64,000 nucleotides of DNA, taken from assembly GCF_964340395.1 (NCBI RefSeq), contig NC_135569.1:12946019-13010018 (forward strand). Reading direction: 5' to 3'. Of this stretch, positions 14,729-29,400 are shown one piece after another (position 1 is the stretch's first letter; every line of letters starts with the position of its first letter). The stretch comes from Glandiceps talaboti. Its lineage: Eukaryota; Hemichordata; Enteropneusta; Spengelidae. A model generated the notes under the pieces. That model had not been told where the DNA came from, did no database searches, and saw nothing but the letters and a program-made list of their open reading frames with translations. Position numbers and translations under genes: made by a program.

Positions 14729-17700
14729 GTCTGTCTGTGTCTGTCTGTCTGCCTGCCTGCATGCACGCACGCACATACGTACGTGTAACTATATATTATT
14801 ACTGGTATCACGATGGCCATAAAACCTCAGGATCAAATGAATGAATAATATTGTGTTTACCTTGGTCTCTGGTTTAACAAATTTCTTCATTTTTGTTGTA
14901 ACAGTGGTGAAACAGTGATACACTTCATCTTCAGCCAACTTGTCAGCAAAGCAGGCAAAGTTCTCTTGTAGTTTACGTAGAGATCTCTCACTGTACTCCA
15001 GTAGTGACAGACAGAAGGCTAGATCTCGTACTTGTCTGTCAGTTCTAACATAGGTACAGCAGAAAAGGAGAAAAACTTGAACATTAATTAAGTAACCGAG
15101 ATTAGGGAAATCTATAATGACGACGGTAACAAACCATCATCTACATGTTTGATTTGTGACATTTTAACATTATAGTGGACATATGTAGATGAGGATTTAT
15201 TATTTATTTTATAAAACAATTTCATCTTAACTTCCTATTTGAAAAATCAATATGAAACAACATTGATGAAGTCTGCACTTGTAACTCAATACATTGCAAA
15301 ACTCTACAAAATTTGCTATTGTACGTACAATAACAAACATTTTACACATTTATCAATCTTTTGCAATTCATTGAGTTACAAACAAGGACTTGGCACACAT
15401 TGTTTCATTGATTTTTCAAGTAGGCAGCTATGATAAAATTGTTTTATAAATTAAACATCCAAAAATAGATAACAAATCCTCATCCATATGGCCATTTTAA
15501 TGATTTGGAATATCTGCATCATCAACGCACCGCTGTCATCCATGATCCATTGATAGTTTAGTGTGTCTGTCTTACAGCTAAAATGATGTTGGTTTGGTAT
15601 TTCACTCATGCAACAATTACATAGGTGATGTGCACAGGGGGAATGTAGAAGTAATCACGTTTAAACGTTGATTATCAGTTAGAAAATAAACAAATGCAGC
15701 CATTAAAATCATCAAGTCCATGTGTAATGTTTTCATTAGAAGCCTGTTTTTACTGCACTATGAAAGAATAGCAATGTTTATCACTGTTTCAATGTGATTG
15801 GGCAATCTTGCTGTGTGTGTTGTGTCTCTGTTATTGTTGGTCTAGAGTTGAAATATGTCTATCTCTGTGTTGAAAGCGTAATGGCCCATGAGTGAAACAC
15901 CAAACCAACATCATTTTAGCTGTAATTGTTGAAACTCGAGGGAACTGTAGTCGTATATATATATATATATATATATACTTTGGTTGTCACGGTATCTCAA
16001 AATTCCACAACTAAAAAATGTAACTTAGTCACTTAGAAGCAATAACATTTTATGAGAAAAGACGTTTGCTGACAACCCTACCTGGCAGCTCTGAATCTGT
16101 GACATAACTTCTCCACTAAACTCTCACATTGTCTGTCTTTCTGGATGAATGAAAACAGGTACCTGTAATGGAAAGGCAAGGAAATGCTGGGTTATGATTG
16201 AGCTGAGTTGCTGGCACATAGTCTAACTTTGTACAGCCATTACAAGATATCTGTTTCTGTTTGAGTACATCAGTCATGTTTGAAAGTGCTCTAGTCCAAT
16301 TCACACACACACTTCAGATCCAATGCAACAAAGTTTATATACACTAACACCATACCTCATAATGGTCTTGAAATGTTCCTCCTCTACTCCAACATCTGGA
16401 TCAGAAAGACGACTAATAACATCTGGCATGATATTGTAGACGGCGTTACCCTGGAAACAGTAACAACATTGATGTCATACATGTACTAGGAAGTCAGCGT
16501 TACATCTATTGCAAGTCATAGGCATACATATTGTCATGTCAGTGCAAGAATATCATACATGTATTTGCTATACAATTGTCGAACAGATACGACCTTATTG
16601 CACTAACAAGATGATGTGTGGATGGATAAAAATATACAATCAGGACAGGAATAGATGCTTACCTGGGATAATTATCTCGATCAGGATACTATTGTGTATC
16701 TCAAATTGGATAAATGACTTGAATGTGCTGGCCTACAACTATGGCATGGCACATTTGGAAACAAGTAATAAGTATATCTACTTTCTACTCTCAAAGTACC
16801 TACAAAAAAGTCAGGGGTCGGACATGTCCAGGGTAATTTTTTAGTATATATGTCTAAAGAGTTCTGAAGTCTTGTTATGATGTCTGTCAACAATTCATTA
16901 CAAAATTTATTTATCCCAATCGTGATAATATGTAAAGTACATTATTCACAGACTGATTGCATTACAAGTGACCCCTCTTTTAATGTGAAAACTGGGACAA
17001 GAATGTGTACCTTTTTGGCCAGCTCATGGAAGAACATCTTGGCCATGTTGTTAATTCTGTCATCACCATCCACAATGCAATTGGCGATTTCACTGATCTG
17101 ACCTTTGACCTTGACCATGTCATTTAAGATGAGCCGAGTGAGGACGGTCAAGGTGTTCTTGCGTACCAGAGTAGATTCATCTCGTAATCTGAAGATAAAA
17201 ACTGAAGAGAGTTAGACAAGTCCTATTTATCGACTTACTATCTTATGGACAATTGCACAATGTCGCACCAAGCTCAACAAATGAACATCGTTCAGCATTC
17301 GTTTAGGTCAAGCCCCCCCCCCCCCCCCCCCCCCCCCCCAACATCAACGTTTATATATGATGTAAACTATGATGAGAATTGTAGTGGTTACACAACTATG
17401 ATTGATGCAATGTAGAACCATGATTGTATACAACTACTACCAGAAACCTAGCACCATATCTCACATTAGAATTAAATTTTTACCAACTTATCAACATCTC
17501 ATAATAAATATACAAAGGCTGTTATCACTGAAGAAGTGAAAGTTTTCCGTCGAAATTTGGTTAGAAGTGTGAAAATGAAGTTCAGTAATTGCACTGATGC
17601 CAGATCCCCCCCCCCCCCCAATCAACGAAGTTCGCTTATTGAGCTTGTGTGACGTTGTGCGACCGTCCCTTACTGGAAGTCAGTAATCAGTGTGTCATGA

Positions 17701-20700
17701 ACTGTAGTCAGTGTTCATTGGAATTCAGTATGTGTTTGATATGAAATATAGTCAGTGTTCATTGGAATTCAGTAATTAATGTGTCATATCATCAAATGGG
17801 ACTATTCCATACAAAATAATCATATTGCTAGGGAGTCCATACTCACCTTGCATAAAGGTTGGGTGTCCACGGTTCAATCAGATTTGGAAATCGTACAGTC
17901 AGATCCCCTAACGCAATGATTGTATTAGCTCTAATATTAGTTTCCTGTGCCTGTGAACAAATTGAATACAGATAGATATTGAAAGGTATAAGTTTAAGTC
18001 AAGTTTCTTAGGGATAATGTAGATTTCAAGAGATGCAAAGTCACTTCTAACAAAGCCTGGTTAGGATTAGGGTAAAACTTTGGATTAAAGATTAATGTCT
18101 GTGGCAATCACATTTTTCAACATTTCATTCCTGATTAGTTTTCAAGGAGTAAATGAAATTTTTTGGGAGGATTTTTCCCATGAAGCATTTTTTTTTCAAA
18201 GTTCTGGACTTTCCCTTCAGCACTCACCTTTTCCAGCAGCGTAAACAGTAGTTGGAGATGAGTTTCACAGTACTCTGAACTGACAAGCATAAACTTAGCC
18301 AGCGTCATATTAGCTGCCGCTCTCAATTCTGGATTGGTGTACTTATTAGAATTCAAACATATAGTAGTAATCAATGGTGTAAACAATGCTAATAGATTTG
18401 TTCCTGTTACAATATCAGTGTCTAGTACTTTCTTCATATATTCTGCCTCAGCGTCATCAGCCACTGCACCAGTTAGACCCAACTCCTCCTCCAGACTAGG
18501 CTCCTGAAATTAAAAAAAATGAACTAATACTTACAAGGAGAGCCACTTGTGTCTATGCGTCCATGACTTCACTGTTTTGTGGACATGAGGAATCATCAAC
18601 TGGGTTCTGGATATCCCTTTCATGATTTCACATCACATACAGCTAAAATGATGTAGGCTTGGTGTTTTACTCATGGGACATTACAATTTTGATGTTTTTG
18701 ATACAAAGATAGACATATTTCAACTCTAGACTAACAATAACAGAGACACAATAAACACAGCAGAATCCTTTGCCCTGATTGATTCTGAACACTGGTAAGC
18801 ATTACTATTTTTTTCACAGTGAAGTAAAAACAGGCTTCTAATAAAAACATTACACATGGACTTGATGATTTTAACTGATAATCAACATTTAAATTTGACT
18901 CCTTCCACATCTCCACTGTGCACAGAACCCATGTAATTGTTTCTTTTGCATTAGAAATTGTCTGAGGGTGTGTATTTAATGTCATGTTGCATGAGTGAAA
19001 CACCAAGCCAACATCATTTTAGCTGTAACTTTCAATTAGTTGTGAAGGAACGCCAAATTGAAACTCTTTTTTCACCACTAGTGTTTGCAAAAACAAAACA
19101 AAAACAACAACAACAAACAAACAAACACACACACACAAAAGAATAACGATAACAACAAGAAAGTGGTATTTCAGAGTTAAATCTCACCTTAGTCTTGCCT
19201 CCATCACTTTTTCTGTTGCTTTTCTTATTTTGTTCAGCCTCTTTCTTGTTTTCTTGGATAGTACGTCGTCGTTTCAGTTCTCCGAGCACCCCTACATCTA
19301 AGTGATATAGTTGTTGGAATGCTACATGGCCAACCAATGCTAGGAATCGTGTTAACATCATGGGGTGACATTTTAATTCACCGTCTTGGCTGTCATTGTT
19401 ATCTACGAGTAAAACATAAAGATATTCTACATGAACAGCCAATCACAGAGGAATGTTCTGAATATTGACCAATCACAGAGTATGTTACATGTGTATTTGA
19501 TCTGTGCACAGTACAAGTAACAATCAGAGAGAATTACATATGCATTTGATGTATTATGCACAGAACCCCCACCAATCAGAGAGTATGTTACATGTGCATT
19601 TGATCTATGTGCAGAACTACCAATCACTGAGAGCATTACATTTACATTTGATGTATGCACAGAACACTTAACAATCACTGAGTGTGTTACATGTACATTT
19701 GATCTATTCACCGGATAACTTCCAATCACAAGATTTGTTACATGTGCATTTACTCTTTGTACAAATATACCTGCCAATCAAACAGTGTTACATAAGAAAT
19801 ACATTTTGTCGTTGTACACATTTCTAATCGTATAATGAGTAATGTGTATATTATCTTTATGCAGGAGACCTGTATTTACCGTACCAATCGTAGAGTAGAC
19901 TATATTGCATGCTTAGCTTTGCACAGAACACATTCCGATTGAAGTGTAGTCAGTGTGTATATACCTGTATTATTGGTGTTCATCACGGCATTAACTAACT
20001 GTTTGAGTAAATCAGTGCAAATGACATCAGGATGTTCGGCCATTCGATATATCACATTAGTGGCTTGTTCTGCCATCGGTATCCAAAACTTATCACTGTA
20101 TCTCTCAATACCTGCAAAAAAAAAAGAAAAAGAAAAAAGTTTTTATTTGAAAGATTAAAGAATTACCATCCTAATTTGAAAGACTTTTTACAAATAAGAT
20201 AAATGACTCCTTAAAACTCGCAGTATCTGTAACTGAATGTGTCTACTTCATATATTTTTGGCTCATCTTTTCTACTTTGTATTTTTGTACTTACTGGAGC
20301 GTGAGAAAACCCAATCAACCTTCTATAAATTGACAATTTGTTGACAATTCCAGTCACCTCTTTCATAGTACATGTATTCTACATAATAATCTTTAAAGAA
20401 CCGGATATGAATATTGCGGACTGAGGTTGTACATAGTTTTGGTTATCCAGCCTCTTGCAGTTGAGGGCATGACCACCCCCCAGCAGAGGCAAGAGGCTGG
20501 GTAGCTGAGATTAAAGTTATACAGTGTTAGGGCCTGACTTTAAGAGGACCTGTAAGCTGTACTACTGACCCATATCTTGACCGTAAAGGTTTTTATCACA
20601 TACCTTATGGGACATTTAAATACATTAGAGAAAACTTTGGTTTGCTTATTTTTTTGAGAAAATGACGGATCAACAATTTGGGCAACTGATGTTATTTGGG

Positions 20701-23700
20701 TAGTGTGCCTGGGCGTGATATGGTAAATTATTGTATGAGTGTGAGGGCGCTGTCTCCTACTGAATTATAATGGAGGCGATACGGATGTAATACTAGGTAT
20801 ACATTGTATGATAAGAATGCTTAAATAAGTGTACACAGTACCATCAATGACTAATAGAGAGATAAATTCAGAATTAGAATTAGAAAAATTGAAATGTTAT
20901 GATGAAGGTTGGGTGGACTTTTCAAAGTGGGTAAACAAAACAAAACATTAATAATTGTTCATTTTGTCAACAAAGTTTTCATCTATTTTAATATGTCAAT
21001 ACACAAAAAAAAACCCAGATCTAATAGTCATGTAGTTCCGTCTTCTTACCTGTGACCATGACGTTAGTTAGTTTTACAAACATATCGTGGTCTTGTGGAA
21101 ACCGTAGTGGTTCTTCAGCTACAGCTCCTTTCAACTGTGATGGATAAAATAGATTATATTGCAAGAATTAGTCAGGATGTGGAGTAGAAATATCATTTCG
21201 GTCAAGATTTGAAATTCAAAACAATTATGAAAATGTGTAATGAAATTATGAAACAAATAAATCCTGCAAAACCTGACAATCTGTTCCATCAATACATTTA
21301 TGATTTTTTCAAAAGTTTGTTATTCTAATCTCGTTCAACCCCCCCCCCCTCTCTCTCTCTCTCTCTTTGCTGTATACTTTTTCAAGAATTAGTGTTTAAA
21401 AATTCTTTGCTCCAAACACTTTCTATATAGCCATTGTTACACAGATTCACAGGCTTCCCTTGTCCACATTACTGCCTACTTTTAGAATTTTACCTGCTAC
21501 CTTTAAAATTAGCTACATCTCTGCATGTGCATGCCCAACCTGCAACTTCTTCTTGCCAGAATGATATATCGAGACTATGGCAGCACTGGGCGAATGCTAC
21601 TGACCAAACTGCAAAACACTGTAAACCAAACATCTTATTAAAAATCTACAAGTATATGAGATAAACATACCTTTTTCTTCTTTGTGAGTTTCAGCAATGC
21701 ATTACAAGTATCTCTTACCAGCATAAAGTCATTCACTGCCCTCTCACCTAAACCTGTACTAACTATAACTAGTACATCAATATTACTACGAATTATATCA
21801 ATGTCTCCACTGTTGACAAAAACAAACAAACAAAGAATTACAACCTGTGAAAAAATACTGGTGCATTTTTTTGCCATGGTAAGCAGGAATGAGACAAGTT
21901 TCATGCTAAGGCATACAATATAATAAGTGTCAGTAACTTATCAAAGTATAAACACCACAGGGAGCCAGGATCCCATAACTCTCTTTACTGACAGAATACT
22001 ACATGGTAGAACAACAGGGAACTTGAAAACCTGCCATGTTGAATGTTGCATCATGGGAAATGTGACAAAAATACTAATGAATTGGTATTGTAAACAATAC
22101 TGATACATTGTTTGCAACCACAAATAATCAATTCATAGTTACACTGACAATTGTGGGAGGTTTTTTATTGGTATTGCCAGATTAGGTATTACAATAACCA
22201 CAGATAATCCCATAGTCCTTTGCATCTGAGCATGCTCAGTCTGGATTGCAAGTTCCCTATTGAGTATGACTGTTAGTGTTACATTATAACTTCTACAGAT
22301 CATACATGTATAAACAAACTGATAAAAACATTACCTCAGTCTTGAGTCTACATCAGAGGAATCTTGTGGAGTTTTTTTCCAGTTGTATTGTTGTTTTTGC
22401 CTAATTTGCCACAAGTCTGACTATTTACTACTTTTGCACTGCTAACATAGTTTGACTTTGATACTAACCCTGCAGCCATTCCAATCAATACAAGTGCAGC
22501 TCTGCTATCCTCTTCAGTGGTACCAGATATCTTCATAGCAAAACGTTCCCACAACACTTGAATAACGTGACTGTTAATGTCTTGGCTATGTACTAACTCT
22601 CCGACTAACTCCTCCAATGATTTCAGTTCACCAATTGTGGCTCCTACTGTCAAGGCAGTCAAATTTTTCACAATGGCAACAGCTTTGGTCCTAAAAAGGA
22701 TTTTAAAAAATATCACTATTAATCATTCAAAAGAATTTGTAAAATCCAATACGATGTATTATTCTATGGCGCTGAACTTGAACAAGTAGATCAATTCAAA
22801 ATGTTACAGAAAGTGCTTGCAAACAGATGTGTCTTGATGTCCTTGAATTTGTCGACAGTTGACGAAGAACTAAGTTCAAGTGGTATACTGTTCCATAAGA
22901 CTGGCGCTGCTCGCGAGAACACACGCTCGCCGTATGACTTTGTATTACAGCGGGGTACATGAAGTACTATCAATAAATCCGAAGGTGAAATCAAAATATA
23001 ACAAATTAATTGATAGGAAAAGAGCAATAATTCTTACATGTACAATGAATTGTGGTACTGGCTAATTTTGAAATATCAGTTAAAAATTCTAGTCACAGAA
23101 AGCTTTTTGTTTCAGAAAAACAGAACTGATTGATTTTAAAGTGTATGTCATGGACTTAACACTTTGAAAGGCTGATAAATGATAAATTTTCAAAAGAGAA
23201 TAGTTTAATGCAGTACTCAATTATTGCCCCCCCCCCCCTCCCCCTCTTGCTTTTTTGTCTGTGCACTATAAAGTGATAATCTTTCGTCGTTCTAATACTA
23301 CTATGGAAAATGTTCTTTCGTCACACTACAGAGACACCACCCTACTTTGATAGTAATTACATAGATATTCAATGCGTACATGTATGCCCATAACAAGTAA
23401 GACGCAACCTGATTGGCTGTGTGTCTCACTGAGCAGAAATTTGTTTGCATGTGCAGCAGTTCAGATGTAGAGGAGGCGACCAGGCTAAAAATGTAAACAT
23501 GTACCAAGAAGGTCGATTCAAGCAAAATAACGAAGATAAAATAGCAATGAACGATTAGCCGACATATACATCGGATTTTAATCAGATTGAGTTGTGGTTT
23601 GTGTCTGTGTTAATTCCCGATAGTTGATCGGCCACTGTTGTACCTGAAATATATCATTTAACAGTACCTTTGATTATTCCCAGCTGGGTTCAAGTAAAGT

Positions 23701-26449
23701 CTTTTGTACGCGGCAACTACAGCTTCCTTGACACCTTGTTCTTTGGACCAGATAAGAATCAACATACGACGTACTCCCTCCATGGCGTTACTAAGACCAA
23801 ACTCGAATGCCGTTACAAAGAACGCTATGGCTTCCATAACATCTGACGCTGTCTTAGAACTCAGCAATTTACAGATCAACGGAATGGCAATCTTGAGTTG
23901 GGTGGCAAATGTCACACAATCCTGGAGAGATAAGTAATGTAAATATTAGGTACCATAATATACAGTGTAAGTGTGTGGGAGAAATGGTGTTGGTATGTCA
24001 TTTCACTTCTGCGACATGTTTTTACAATGCATAAATTTCAACTCCAGACTACAATTTGAATACTAAACACCTTACGGAAATGAATCTGTAGAAGTCTATA
24101 GACAATACATTTTGCAAAAACATCAAAATTTCCATCAGAAGTATTTACTATAACAGTGATATAGTGTTTTTATTAAGGGTGATAAGCAGGTAAAATCTAC
24201 TGTTGTTACGCAGTCACTTCACCTCAGTTCAACTCAAAATTATGGTAGATTTGAAGGGAAACTCGGTGCCACTTTTACACCTTTCTGTTACTGGGTTCCC
24301 TAACCTTAGCAAAAATGCTGTAAAAGCATGTATGCAAAGAGTGAAAACATGTTACTGAAGAAAGCTAGAGAAAAAAACTACTTTTTAATCCCCCAAGATG
24401 GAAATGTTTCATAAGTTTAATGAGAATACACTGCATAAGTCCCTTACTTTCAAATACATCACAAGAACTTGTTGTTTAGAAAGATCATTGACAACAGCGC
24501 CCTCAGTGTCACCATTTGTAGCTTGATCCCCAGCTGCTAAATCCTGGGCAATAGTTTCTGGGTTTGGTATAAGTTCTGCTGGTACTGGTACAGGACCTTC
24601 CTCAACTTGGGAACCTGTAATAATTAAGATTGTATATATTAATTATTGTCCTTCGTTATCAAAATCTGAATGTCATTTGGTTTATAGTTATTACATTGGT
24701 TTATATTCGATGAAAGATAAATAAAAACACAAACTTTGACTTTATTGGACGATATTGATGTAAGCTATCAATGAAAGTTGATGTACACGTAATTTCACTC
24801 ACAGTACAGTAGGTAGAGGTAAATAAAGAAATCGTGCCAAGTTCACGACATCAGATATTAATCAGACACACGTAGTAGACTTTTGAAATCTTCCAGTGTG
24901 ATGGTGTCCAGTGATAGTAAACTGTAAGAATACTTACCAAGGAAGATGGCTGTCAACTGTAGGTGTACTTACCAAGGAAGATGGCTGTCAACTGTAGGTG
25001 TACTTACCAAGGAAGATGGCTGTCAACTGTAGGTGTACTTACCATGGAAGATGGCTGTCAACTGTAGGTGTACTTACCAAGGAAGATGGCTGTCAACTGT
25101 AGGTGTACTTACCATGGAAGATGGCTGTCAACTGTAGGTGTACTTACCATGGAAGATGGCTGTCAACTGTAAGTATACTTACCAAGGAAGATGGCTGTAA
25201 ACTGTAGGTGTACTCACCAAGGAAAATGGCTGTCAACTGGAGGTATACTTACCAAGGAAGATGGCTGTCAACTGGAGGTGTACTTACCAAGGAAGATGGC
25301 TGTCAACTGTTTGTGTACTTACCAAGGAAGATGGCTGTCAACTGTAAGTATTATACTTACCAAGGAAGATGGCTTTCAAAGTAGTCAGTAAGTGGCTTCC
25401 TTCACTGTCAAGTTCAAAGTCGTCTGGAGAGCTGTAAAAATACACAGAAAATATGAATTCTACAGAACAATTAGTGGAGCTAATAATTTACAAACATCAG
25501 CCGGGCAGTATGTTGTATAATGAAAATAACGAACATTTGCTTTCTTGGTCGACACCCTAACTTCCGTATACTATAGGCGTATGAAAATAAATTGACCTTG
25601 TTCTATTTTGACCCTCTAGCATGAGATAAATTCTATTGCAGGTACTGAGAATAAGTCAACCTTCTTGTTTTATTTTGACCCTCTTGTGTGAGGTAAAATG
25701 TTATTGCAGGTTCTGAGAATTATCTGACCTGTCCTGGCTTTTTTTCTCATCATCCCCTTGCTCTTCCTGGGTCACCTCGGGCTGGCGTCGGAACATTTCA
25801 TTACCGGGGAACTCCTCCATGGCTACTTGCAACAATAGGACAGATTTCTGGTATTCTGATTGGTCAATCAGCTGAAGAATCTCATCCAGCACACTGGGTG
25901 AAAAGAAGCAGAGAAATTTTATGCATAATCTTTGAGACACTGTACAATTTTATAAAAATAACAATAAATAATTTATACAAATCATGTTACGAGAATCTTT
26001 TTAGTCTCCAACAGATGAAGCATGTCCAGTTTCTTATTGGTTTCTGCATGCTTGTATCAATCAGAGCCAGTGAACAGTAACTTAGAATACGCTGTACATC
26101 ATCCAGGGCATGAAATTAACTTTTTTCTTTGGTAATCCTAGTGGGCTACCAATTTCAGAAATTGGTAGCCCAGAGATTGTGACCTGTAGTCCCATATTCC
26201 TGAACTGAAAATATATTTTCTCTATTGGAAGTATGTGTGTTATTAAAATACTTTCATGTCCATAAATCTTCCATCTTCATCACATAATCAGTGGTAGCCT
26301 GAGTGGGCCACAAGCTGCAAACTATATGGTAGCCTCATGACAAGAATTGGTAGTCTGTGTGTGGGCATGGGACTACTGTTAATTTTGAGCTGTCATCTAA
26401 CAATTAACTTTATAGAATCATGTAACCATTGTACTGTTCTTTTTTCCTT

Positions 26450-26485
<36 letters not shown>

Positions 26486-29400
26486 AAAGGAAGTACAAAA
26501 TTAGAAACCTTCCTCCTACCTGTCGACATCAACGTCACTACTGATATCACGTTTCTTGCTCTCACTGTCTGACTTAGTGACTTCCTTGATAGCCATTGTG
26601 ACTTCTCTTTCCATGGTACTCCATATCTGTAACACTTTACTTTCTGGGCCTGTAAAGTAATCATGCATGTTGGAACAGCAGAGACTTGTATTACATTTCA
26701 TCATAAGAACAGTTTTATGGCCACTTTACATAGTAGTTCATGTTCACAAATTTTCCAGTTTCCCTGGCATTCTATGTACACATAAAGGGGCCACAAAACT
26801 GTTTTCAAACCATGGTGCGTAATGCAAATCTTTGCTGTTCAAACATGCTGAGCCAAGTGTTATTAATCCAATCAATTTGTTTACTTTCCCTGTTTGTAAC
26901 AGGTTCCGTTCTTCCACGGTTTGATGTTGGCAGTTGTAAGTCATTTCACCTGGGTTCCCAAACAAAATTACCATAGACGTTATGGGGAAACACTGCCAAT
27001 TTTACCCCTTTCTCTTCCCCAACCCTAGCAAAAACACTGGGTATGCTGAGGTAAAACAATGAGAGCATACACAGAGCAAAATTTGGTTCAACTTCTGTTA
27101 CATTTTACAAATAATTTTTCCTTGGATAGAAACACCCCCCCCCCCCCCCCCCCATAACATTTGCATTTGATACCATACCATTTAATATCTCCATTGGCTG
27201 ATCCGGCATCATCTCCTCTAACTTCTTTTTCTCTTCTTCAAGTTTAGTTTTCAAATCTTCAACTGGTAGCTAGAAGAATAAACAGTAAAAACAGTGTCTA
27301 CAGTATTATTATCAAGTACAATAATGCGTAATGTGTATTTATAATGTGTTTGCTCTCACCTGAGAGCTTCAGGCGCTCACAATTATTACCCAGATCAATT
27401 ATCAAGATGCAAAGATATACATGTACACAAACTAAAACTATTTGGTAACAGATTCATGTTTTTCTTAGTATCAAAGACCCGATGACGGGCACGTAAAATG
27501 TCCTTTGCAGTGTTCATTTCATCACTGATGTCTGTATGGTGGCATGTGTAGTTCATTTCACTTAGACAAAATGTAGCAAGAAACTGTATTCATTCAATCT
27601 CGCTATCTTACCCCTTATTCGTAGAGCGAGTCAGTTTGTATTGAATAAACTATCAAGATTAATGAGCCTAATCACAAGGTTTCATGTTGAGATAGACACC
27701 ATAAAAATAGCATACAAACATCACTTACAATGTGTGGGCTTGGTATTTAGTTAATGATATAAACAGTAACAGCATGCACACTACTACACATGGTGTAATC
27801 TGTTGAAGTTCAAACAAAATCCATGGTTAGTGCAGTGTAAGTGATGTATATGTGTTATTTTTATGGTGTCTATCTCAATATATATGAAACCTTGTGATAA
27901 GGCTCTCTGATCTTGATAGTTCATTTAACAGCTTTGACTCGCTCTACAGAAAAGGGTTGTAAAGTATAGCATGTCCAGTTTCTTATTGGTTTCTGTGTAG
28001 TCGTATCAAACAAAAAAGTTGAACGGTATCGTGAAATTTGCTGTAACTGTTCATACTTACTGTCGCAGCGAACGGATTACCAGCCAGGAAAGCTCTGATC
28101 AACTGAATAGCTTGTTTCCTAACAATGCTAGATTTATCTTCTAATCTGCCGATCGTCAACGCCACCACATCCTTGTATCGGTTCAAAGGTACCACTTTCT
28201 CGTGACAAAGACGCAACCAAATCTGCATCACTTTGCTTCTTACAAATGCATTCACATCATGAATGTGGTCCTATGGAGTAAAAAAAAGCAGTTCTCAATT
28301 GCCAAATATTTACATATTAGTAAATGATGAACATTTTGTGTCTATTATGTAAACTATGGTGTTCTGAAATAGTCATTATTACATGCAGGTACATGTATAT
28401 ACCAGAGATTATTTGCACCAGTGCACATACATACTTAGTGGTATTTGCACTACAGTGCAATACTGACAACATTATATATATATATGCAAATGATATGCAA
28501 AATTGAAATTAAATGCAAATGAGTGTGTGTACAACATTGCATGATCGCACAATATGATTTTTATAGAAATTTGCCGTTTCGGCTAAACATAATAACAACC
28601 AAACCCAATGCCATGTAGGTGCCATAGAATTGTAAGAGGTGTTTATTACCCACAATGCTTCACCACCATGTACAGCACAGCACATCATTTTTCACAACTC
28701 AGAGAGGTCGCCTGATACAAGGTTAGTGATAATGACTTTTTTGGGATCCATGAAACACAAAGAAATGCAGCTAAGATAGAACTAGCTGTTCCTCGGTTCC
28801 TATTTCACAGAAATAATATACATTACTATATTTGGATACCTAGGTAGAGAGAGACATTACCAGGAAAGGAACAAGACAGTTCTTACCTCCAAGATGTCTA
28901 GAAATTGATCTCTGTCATTCTTCTCCTTGTTATCCATGACTTCTTTACTGAGAACTTTGACTACAATCTCACCTATGACCCCTAGTACGCCATTACGCAT
29001 GGTGTATGACTAGTCAAATCAGAAATAGAAGATGTGCGCGAGTAAGAAAGTAATAATGATATTGGAGGTATAAAAAAAAACAAGTGGTTTGACAATCTCA
29101 AGCAGCTGTTGATGGAACATGATAGTAGTTTTAAAATAACAGGAACACAAAACGTGATGAGTCATGAAATTGAATGACTCATAGTCTCTGTTACCCAGAG
29201 TCTCGCCACTGGTGTCTCTACTCTGAGACCCTCCAGGCTAGAGTCTGGTGAAATGTATTCTCAAGTCATCCACATCGGAAGTCACACAGAACATTTCGTC
29301 AAAGTCATGAAAAATTGGCTTACAAATAATACAAGGCCCATTCTTTAGAATTGAGATGTATTGGTCACTTGAAACATACATACATGTTCCGAAGGAACCT

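Noticed and set aside
14463-14844. MYVCMYVC / YIHTYIHT frames
   Set aside because: Products of the (ATGT)n microsatellite. The same applies to similar frames at 39459-39710, 42717-43123, 59349-59727, 60322-60577, 61168-61362 and 62070-62347.
20430-20510. Small inverted repeat CAGCCTCTTGC...GCAAGAGGCTG in an NCAPD2 intron
   Set aside because: Arms of about 11 bp are too short to support an element or RNA gene without further evidence.
24936-25360. Regular 35-bp direct repeats resembling a CRISPR array
   Set aside because: Units are contiguous with no unique spacers, the genome is eukaryotic, and the unit derives from the neighbouring exon-intron junction.
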